DNA of 64,000 nt, from NCBI RefSeq assembly GCF_003130075.1, contig NZ_NRCW01000001.1, positions 124,001-188,000 of the forward strand. Direction: 5' to 3'. The notes beneath the pieces are model-generated. The model saw only the letters and a program-made list of their open reading frames with translations. It had not been told where the DNA came from and did not search any database. The DNA is from Aggregatibacter segnis (lineage in GTDB: Bacteria > Pseudomonadota > Gammaproteobacteria > Enterobacterales > Pasteurellaceae). Positions 57,649 through 64,000 of this stretch are shown here, one piece after another. The position numbers and the translations under genes are program-made. Each line of letters opens with the position of its first letter. Position 1 is the stretch's first letter.

Positions 57649-58755
57649 ATGCGCCTTAATCAAACTCTTTGGTCTACATTTTTAACATTATCCGCCATTG
57701 TACTTTTGGCTTCTTGTTCCTCCAATGGCGGCAAAACGTCGCGTAATTCGGGTGCATCCGATGTTGATCCACAAAAATTTGGGGCGGTTTATCAGGGCAG
57801 AAGCTATCAGCAAGCGATTTTGGCGCCGGTAAATCAAGTGGAGAACAAAAGTGCGGTCATAAACCAAGGCGATTTTTTAGCGCAGTTATCCAATATTCAT
57901 AGTTATTCCGGCAAATTAAGCAGTAACTTTGCACCAATTTACGACAAGGTTACCGCCTGGGTACTCGCCGGGGCAAACGTTAACGAATTGAATAATTTTG
58001 GGATTCATTCGCAAGTGATGAAAGGCTTTGACGGCTATCAAAACGTGTTAATGACGGGCTATTATTCCCCTGTGATTCATGCTCGCCGCACACAGCAAGG
58101 CAAATATAACCAACCGATTTATGCGCTTCCGACACAAAAACGTTTTTCCCGCGCTGAAATTTATGCCGGCGCATTGAAAGGCAAAGGATTAGAACTGGCG
58201 TATAGTGATTCTATGATTGATAACTTCTTGCTTGGCGTGCAGGGCAGTGGTTACGTCGATTTTGGTGAAGGCAATTTGAATTATTTTGCGTATGCCGGTC
58301 AAAATGGTTACCCGTACGCCGCCGTGGGGCGCTTGTTGGTAGAAGACGGTGAGATTCCGAAAGAAAAAATGTCTATTCAGGCGATTCGTGATTGGGCGAA
58401 TGCAAATCCGTCACGAGTTCAAGGTTTACTCGAGCGTAATCCGTCTTATGTCTTCTTTAAAAATGATCCGCACGGCAAAGTGAAAGGCGCGGCAGGTGTG
58501 CCGTTAGTGCCAATGGCTTCGGTGGCTTCTGACCGTGGTGTGATTCCGTTGGGTAGTGTCTTGTTGGTCGAAGTGCCGCAAATTGACAATGAGGGCAACT
58601 GGACGGGAGAACATAAACTGCATTTGATGGTGGCATTAGATGTGGGCGGTGCGGTGAACGGACACCATTTCGATTTATATCGTGGGATCGGTGATCAGGC
58701 GGGGCATATTGCCGGCTTGTCAAAACATTATGGTCGCGTTTGGGTGTTGCGCTAA
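57649..58755 (+). CDS. mltA: Membrane-bound lytic murein transglycosylase A (MltA)
   Basis: 368 residues. Lipoprotein signal with LLASC lipobox (Cys23). The MltA fold has an insert domain and a C-terminal 3D domain; the conserved Asp is in LHLMVALDVGGAVNG (near residue 326), with GYYSPVIHARR and VGRLLVEDGEIP earlier. It cleaves peptidoglycan with 1,6-anhydro product, the substrate later handled by AmpD. The preceding 260 bp hold the tRNA-fMet promoter and a USS. tcdA overlaps by one base. Confidence 0.94.
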   Translation: MRLNQTLWSTFLTLSAIVLLASCSSNGGKTSRNSGASDVDPQKFGAVYQGRSYQQAILAPVNQVENKSAVINQGDFLAQLSNIHSYSGKLSSNFAPIYDKVTAWVLAGANVNELNNFGIHSQVMKGFDGYQNVLMTGYYSPVIHARRTQQGKYNQPIYALPTQKRFSRAEIYAGALKGKGLELAYSDSMIDNFLLGVQGSGYVDFGEGNLNYFAYAGQNGYPYAAVGRLLVEDGEIPKEKMSIQAIRDWANANPSRVQGLLERNPSYVFFKNDPHGKVKGAAGVPLVPMASVASDRGVIPLGSVLLVEVPQIDNEGNWTGEHKLHLMVALDVGGAVNGHHFDLYRGIGDQAGHIAGLSKHYGRVWVLR

Positions 58756-59525
58756 TGGCACGCGTGGATAATTACGAACAACGTTTTGGCGGTATCGGTC
58801 GTTTATATGGTACCGAGGCTTTAGCCCGTTTACGCCAAGCACATATTTGTGTTATTGGTATCGGTGGCGTGGGCTCTTGGGCGGTGGAAGCGCTTGCTCG
58901 CTCAGGCGTGGGAAAAATCACGATGATTGATATGGATGATATTTGTGTGACGAATATTAACCGCCAAATTCATGCCTTGACGGGCAATATCGGTCAGCTC
59001 AAAACAGAGGTCATGCAACAACGAGTAAAATTGATCAATCCCGAATGCGATGTCAATGTGATTGATGATTTTATTTCTGCGGAGAATTTATCCCAATATC
59101 TTCATGCAGGCTACGATTATGTCATTGATGCTATTGATAATGTCAAAACAAAAGCGGCGTTAATTGCCTACTGTAAACGCCATAAAATCAGAGTTATCAC
59201 CGTGGGGGGCGCCGGTGGGCAAACAGATCCCAGTCAAATTCAAATTGCCGATTTAAGCCGCACCATTCAAGATCCACTGCTGGCAAAAGTGCGGTCGGTT
59301 TTACGCAAGGATTATCATTTCACGCAAAATCCAAAACGTAAATTTTCTATCGAGGCGGTCTTTTCTACCCAACCACTGATTTTTCCTCAAATGGGGGAAA
59401 ACTGCTCTGCGTCTGCCACCATGAATTGCGCCAATGGGTTTGGTGCTGCGACGATGATTACGGCGACGTTTGGATTTTTCGCAGTTTCCCGTGTTATTGA
59501 TAAGTTATTACAGAAAAAGGATTGA
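58755..59525 (+). CDS. tcdA: tRNA threonylcarbamoyladenosine dehydratase TcdA (CsdL/YgdL)
   Basis: 256 residues, E1/MoeB-like enzyme. ATP-binding GIGGVGSWAVEALARSG (near residue 33), NINRQIHAL, DAIDNVKTKAALIAYC (near residue 122), and a C-terminal membrane-anchoring tail. Cyclises t6A37 of tRNAs in an ATP-dependent step. Overlaps the mltA stop by one base (TAATG), so translation is coupled; a TTG five codons earlier is unlikely. Confidence 0.94.
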   Translation: MARVDNYEQRFGGIGRLYGTEALARLRQAHICVIGIGGVGSWAVEALARSGVGKITMIDMDDICVTNINRQIHALTGNIGQLKTEVMQQRVKLINPECDVNVIDDFISAENLSQYLHAGYDYVIDAIDNVKTKAALIAYCKRHKIRVITVGGAGGQTDPSQIQIADLSRTIQDPLLAKVRSVLRKDYHFTQNPKRKFSIEAVFSTQPLIFPQMGENCSASATMNCANGFGAATMITATFGFFAVSRVIDKLLQKKD

Positions 59526-59625
59526 CTTATTTTTTTTTATAAAAAAAGATAGTCATCTAAATAAAAAAAGAGTAACCTAGCTGCGTTTTGTTCAACTTAC
59601 CTATCTCATCATAGAAGGAAATACA

Positions 59626-60708
59626 ATGACTCAATTAGTACAAGGTTTGAAAAAAACGGCGATTGCCGCAGCGATTCTTTCTTTCTCTGCAGTGGCTTCC
59701 GCTACGATTGTCACTTCCATTAAACCCCTTGGTTTTATTGCTAGCGCGATTGCAAATGGGGTAACAGATGTGGATGTATTAGTGCCGACAGGCGCTTCTC
59801 CACACGATTACAATTTGAAACCCTCCGATGCACAAAAATTAAAATCTGCTGAAATGGTGGTTTGGATTGGCGAAGACGTAGATCTATTTTTGGATAAATC
59901 TATTGATGATCTAGATTATAAAAAAGTCTTAACCATTAAAGACATTGCCGCGATTGAACCTTTCCTCATGAAAGGCGAACATCACCATCATCACGGTGAA
60001 GGCGATGCCCATGAACACGGCCATGAAGGTCATCATCATGCGCACGAAGGGCATGACCACAAACATGCACACGGCGATCACGATCATAAACACGAGCACG
60101 CTGAACATGATCACAAACACGAACATGCGCATGCCGAACATAAACACGACCATGCACATGAAGGACATGAACATCATCATGACGATGATGCTTCGATTAA
60201 CTGGCACGTATGGTATTCACCGGATATCAGTAAAGTTGTGGCACAACGTATTGCCGCGAAACTGGTAAAACAATATCCGGAGAAAAAAGCACTGATTGAA
60301 AAAAACGTCGCGGAATTTGACCGCACTTTGGCTGAAACCAGTGTGAAAATTAAAGCGCAATTAGAAAACGTAAAAGACAAAGGCTTCTATGTCTTCCACG
60401 ATGCTTATGGCTATTTCAATCAAGCCTATGGTTTAAATCAAACCGGTTATTTCACCATTAATCCGTTGGTGGCGCCGGGCGCAAAAACCTTAGCCAAAAT
60501 CAAAGAAGAAATTGCTGAACACAAAGTCAGTTGCTTATTTGCTGAACCGCAGTTCACGCCAAAAGTGATTGAAAGTTTAAGCAAAGCGACACAGGTAAAA
60601 GTCGGACGCCTTGACCCGATGGGCGATAGCGTCAAAGCGGAAGGCAACCCTTATGCGGCTTTCTTGCAGTTTACCGCAGACAGCTATAGCCAATGCTTAG
60701 CGAAATAA
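59626..60708 (+). CDS. znuA: Zinc ABC transporter periplasmic binding protein ZnuA
   Basis: 360 residues. Signal peptide ends SAVASA near residue 26. Zinc ligand His60 (GASPHDYNLKPSDA) and His194 (INWHVWYSPD) are seen. Between them is a long His-rich charged loop, residues about 119-188, with 33 His in some 70 residues. The second half carries KGFYVFHDAYGYF with the third His ligand. znuB and znuC are not adjacent, as in Haemophilus. No clear Zur box was found in the 100 bp upstream, which is very AT-rich. Confidence 0.95.
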   Translation: MTQLVQGLKKTAIAAAILSFSAVASATIVTSIKPLGFIASAIANGVTDVDVLVPTGASPHDYNLKPSDAQKLKSAEMVVWIGEDVDLFLDKSIDDLDYKKVLTIKDIAAIEPFLMKGEHHHHHGEGDAHEHGHEGHHHAHEGHDHKHAHGDHDHKHEHAEHDHKHEHAHAEHKHDHAHEGHEHHHDDDASINWHVWYSPDISKVVAQRIAAKLVKQYPEKKALIEKNVAEFDRTLAETSVKIKAQLENVKDKGFYVFHDAYGYFNQAYGLNQTGYFTINPLVAPGAKTLAKIKEEIAEHKVSCLFAEPQFTPKVIESLSKATQVKVGRLDPMGDSVKAEGNPYAAFLQFTADSYSQCLAK

Positions 60709-60720
60709 ACAGAACAATAA

Positions 60721-60751
60721 AAGGCATGTGTTAAACATGCTTTTTTGTTTT
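60721..60751 (+). terminator. znuA terminator
   Basis: GCATGT and ACATGC around five bases, then TTTTTTGTTTTT. Confidence 0.88.
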
Positions 60752-60767
60752 TATGGCTATTGAATAA

Positions 60768-61649
<882 letters not shown>

Positions 61650-61675
61650 TTTCCTTGCGAAAAAACGCCGATAAA

Positions 61676-61717
61676 AATCACCGCACTTGAAGTAAACCTC
61701 AAGTGCGGTTTTTTTAT
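61676..61717. terminator. Bidirectional USS-pair terminator between hel and dsbD
   Basis: ACCGCACTTGA pairs with TCAAGTGCGGT around 8 nt, followed by seven T residues on +. Confidence 0.93.
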
Positions 61718-61768
61718 TGTTTCATTTGATATAGAAAAAAACAGTTAATTTTTATTCATCATTAATGA

Positions 61769-63535
61769 TTAATGATTGGCGTTTTTAGCTGCTTGGAGTG
61801 TTTGCAAAAATGTCTCATTTTCCATAAAACCGGTAATGCGCTGGGCTGCGATTTCTTTGCCTTCGGCATTAAAGAAAATCAATGTCGGCAAACCCGTTAC
61901 CGATAACTGTTTCATTAAAGTGCGGTTATTTTCGCTGTTATTCGTCATATCGATTCTTAACAATAAAACGTCTTTTAACGCAGCCTGCACCTTTGAATCG
62001 GCAAAGGTTTTATGATCAAACTCTTTGCAGGCAATACACCAATCTGCATAGAGATCCAGCATTGCCATGGATTTAGGATTTTGTGCTAACACTTGTTGAA
62101 GTTCGTCGTAGCTGTGCACTTGTTGAAATTCAAGTGAATTTTGAACTGCACTTTGGGTTTCTGCCGATTGTGTATGATTCTGCCATAGCCATGTTTGTAA
62201 CGGCTGAGCGAGTGCTATGGCTGCGATGAGGGATACAATGCGGAAGAATAATCCGATGCCGTAGGTACGCATTTGCATGGCTAGCCAGACAAAGAAACTT
62301 ACGCCGAGTAGTGCCCACAAACGCGGTTCCCAGACGGCAGGAAGAATACGGGAAAGTAAAAACACCGGTAACGCTAACATGACAAAACCAAATGCGGTTT
62401 TTACGTTTTCCATCCAAGCGCCTGATTTTGGTAGAATTTTGTTGCCGAATACGGTAATCAAAATGAGTGGTAAACCCATGCCGAGGGCTAATAAATACAA
62501 GGTTAACGCACCAATCACAAAATCCCCTGATTGTGCCACATACAGCAATGCACCGGAAAGTGGAGCGGAAGTGCAAGGGGATGCCACTAAACCGGCGATT
62601 GCGCCCATGGCAAATACACCGAAAAAGGCACCGCTCTTTTGTTGTTGACTCAGCTGAGTCAGCTTGGTTTGTAACGACGAGGGCAGTTGTAAAGTAAAGA
62701 CACCGAACATTGAAAGCGCCAGCAAGGTGAAAACAAGTGACAATCCAATTAAAACATAAGGGCTTTGTAACGCCACTTGGAACGGTAAACCGATGAGTAC
62801 AACCAATAAACCCAATAAAGTATAAGTTAATGCCATGCCTTGCACATACACGAAACTTAACGCCACGGCTCGCCATGTATTACTCTGTTCTGTTCGACTA
62901 CCGATTACAATGGCCGATAACAAAGGAAGCATTGGGAGTACGCAAGGCGTAAAGGCTAAACCGATACCAAGCACAAAAAACCACAACATGGCATACTTGC
63001 TCTGAAATAGGCTGTCAGCAAGTTGATTTTGTTGTGATGATAAAACATCTGAATTTCCTGCCGCACTTTGTAATTCATCCGTTTTCAGTTGCGCGGTCAT
63101 AGCCACTTGTGGAATTTCACCGAGTATAAATTGTTTGATTTCTGGCGGATAGCAAAAGCCTTGGGTGCAACCTTGGTAGGTAACGTCTAAAAGATCTTGT
63201 GGAGCCTTATTCGCTAAAGGCAACTTAAGGGCGAGTTGGCGCTTGAAAATATTTACTGTGCCGAAATAAGGATCTTGATATTGTTCCGCAGTGCTTAAAA
63301 ATTGCGGTTGAACATCAATTGGCTGGCCGTTAAGCGAAAATTCCAGTTTGTCTTGGTAAAGATAGTAATTGTCGATAATTTGCCAATTTAACAAAATCGT
63401 TTCATCTTGCTGTTCTGCATGAAGCTGAAATGCTTGATCCACCGGTAAAAATTTCGGTTTATTATTGAAGAGATCTGCTGCTTGTAGGCTCAATGTTGTG
63501 AGTAAACAGAACGCGAGAAGAAGATATTTTTTCAT
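61769..63535 (-). CDS. dsbD: Thiol:disulfide interchange protein DsbD
   Basis: 588 residues. Signal peptide, then N-terminal periplasmic alpha domain (Cys in QGCTQGFCYPPE, near residue 125-132), membrane domain with the conserved Cys in FTPCVLPMLPL (near residue 200) and SPCTSAPLSGALL (about 320), and a C-terminal thioredoxin domain DLYADWCIACKEFD. It moves electrons from cytoplasmic thioredoxin to periplasmic isomerases. Start 63535 gives MKKYLLLAFCLLTTLSLQAAD, a clean signal peptide; the longer frame to 63592 is not needed. Confidence 0.96.
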   Translation of the reverse strand: MKKYLLLAFCLLTTLSLQAADLFNNKPKFLPVDQAFQLHAEQQDETILLNWQIIDNYYLYQDKLEFSLNGQPIDVQPQFLSTAEQYQDPYFGTVNIFKRQLALKLPLANKAPQDLLDVTYQGCTQGFCYPPEIKQFILGEIPQVAMTAQLKTDELQSAAGNSDVLSSQQNQLADSLFQSKYAMLWFFVLGIGLAFTPCVLPMLPLLSAIVIGSRTEQSNTWRAVALSFVYVQGMALTYTLLGLLVVLIGLPFQVALQSPYVLIGLSLVFTLLALSMFGVFTLQLPSSLQTKLTQLSQQQKSGAFFGVFAMGAIAGLVASPCTSAPLSGALLYVAQSGDFVIGALTLYLLALGMGLPLILITVFGNKILPKSGAWMENVKTAFGFVMLALPVFLLSRILPAVWEPRLWALLGVSFFVWLAMQMRTYGIGLFFRIVSLIAAIALAQPLQTWLWQNHTQSAETQSAVQNSLEFQQVHSYDELQQVLAQNPKSMAMLDLYADWCIACKEFDHKTFADSKVQAALKDVLLLRIDMTNNSENNRTLMKQLSVTGLPTLIFFNAEGKEIAAQRITGFMENETFLQTLQAAKNANH

Positions 63536-63688
63536 AAGATACAGTGATGATTTTCCATAAAATGGGGCACATTCTAGCACTACAGAAAACAAATTGCTGT
63601 AAAATATCTCGCCTTATGGTCGCGTTTTTTGTGAAATAAATTCACAGTGAGCCGACTTTATACGAAGTCATATTATTGAGGGAATAAA

Positions 63689-64000
63689 ATGAATATCACC
63701 GTTTATTGTGGTGCGGCATTGGGAAATGTGCCGGCATATCAGCAGGCAACAATTGAGTTAGGTAAATGGCTTGCACAACATCATCATCGATTGATTTATG
63801 GTGGTGGCAAAGTAGGACTCATGGGACTGTTGGCAGATACCGTATTATCTCATGGTGGGGAAGTGATAGGCGTGATTCCGGCATTTTTACGAGAAAGGGA
63901 AGTCGCGCACAGTGGTTGTACAGAAATTATCGTGGTCAATTCTATGGCGGAACGGAAAGCAAAGATGTTGGCATTTGCTGATGCTTGTATTGCGTTGCCT
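63689..64000 (+). CDS. LOG-family protein, N-terminal fragment (cytokinin riboside 5'-monophosphate phosphoribohydrolase-like)
   Basis: The first 104 residues are present; the window ends before the stop. Begins MNITVYCGAALG, then IYGGGKVGLMGLLADTVLSHGGEVIGVIP, then MAERKAKMLAFADACIALP. This is the start of the lysine decarboxylase-like LOG domain (PGGxGTxxE lies beyond the end). Members release adenine or cytosine nucleobases from nucleotide monophosphates. Shine-Dalgarno GAGGGA is 7 nt before the ATG. Divergent from dsbD. Confidence 0.92.
   Translation, partial: MNITVYCGAALGNVPAYQQATIELGKWLAQHHHRLIYGGGKVGLMGLLADTVLSHGGEVIGVIPAFLREREVAHSGCTEIIVVNSMAERKAKMLAFADACIALP

Noticed and set aside
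59526-59625. Zur box in front of znuA
   Set aside because: No palindrome resembling the Zur consensus in this AT-rich stretch.
59929-60207. Minus-strand Met/Val/Phe-rich frame
   Set aside because: It is the antisense of the His-rich codons of znuA.

Overview
The window is ordinary chromosomal DNA from a member of the Pasteurellaceae. The strongest evidence is the Haemophilus-type DNA uptake signal AAGTGCGGT or its complement ACCGCACTT. I find about 69 perfect copies by eye, roughly one per 0.9 kb, inside genes and between them. Almost every protein has a clear Haemophilus influenzae-type form: the pilABCD competence pilus operon, RaiA of 107 residues, Hel/e(P4), and a single-HMA CopA. A fused two-domain GshF, a copper cueR-copZ-copA cluster and a DUF817 protein make Aggregatibacter more likely than H. 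influenzae; this genus call is inference. I see no prophage, insertion sequence, CRISPR array, integron or plasmid gene.

Layout. 1-4.1 kb: tail of mnmE, two unrecognised secreted proteins, raiA, and an AGCS amino-acid/Na+ symporter behind a tandem glycine riboswitch. 4.1-9.8 kb: a leftward block of pilA-pilB-pilC-pilD-coaE-yacG-GNAT, divergent from ampD across a competence-type CRP-S site. 9.8-12.4 kb: a 0.5-kb gene-free stretch with DnaA-box sequences, an AhpD-like protein, an FNT channel and a NanQ-like protein. 12.5-18.3 kb: the RNA-decay set pnp-nlpI-deaD, then hpt. 18.39-18.57 kb: a probable Fur-repressed small RNA gene between hpt and pmbA. 18.6-24.5 kb: pmbA, darP, a DASS transporter, menA-rraA and trmO. 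24.6-28.5 kb: copper efflux and DUF817. 28.5-38.7 kb: clpP-clpX, a phosphoethanolamine transferase, gshF, ybeZ-ybeY-tmcA and a 58-residue protein. 38.8-46.9 kb: mfd, tRNA-Ser, rne with its long leader, and rluC. 47-57.4 kb: metB-ldhA-trxA, a tRNA Gly-Cys-Leu operon, a TRIC-family gene with proA and lysC, a membrane protein, fbp, mpl and tRNA-fMet. 57.6-64 kb: mltA-tcdA, znuA, hel, dsbD and the start of a LOG-family gene.

Functional themes. RNA metabolism is dense: PNPase, NlpI, DeaD, RNase E, RraA (an RNase E inhibitor), YbeY, RluC, TmcA, TrmO, TcdA and MnmE. Envelope and peptidoglycan recycling (AmpD, Mpl, MltA) and metal or redox handling (CopA/CopZ/CueR, ZnuA, GshF, TrxA, DsbD) are also well represented. 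Many transcripts end at stem-loops built from inverted pairs of the uptake signal.

The most interesting unannotated signals are regulatory. They are the Fur-box small RNA upstream of hpt, a hairpin that buries the lysC ribosome-binding site, a nested palindrome behind mfd, and a 58-residue CxxC protein after tmcA. All promoter, operator and structure calls were made by eye; no folding or database search was run.
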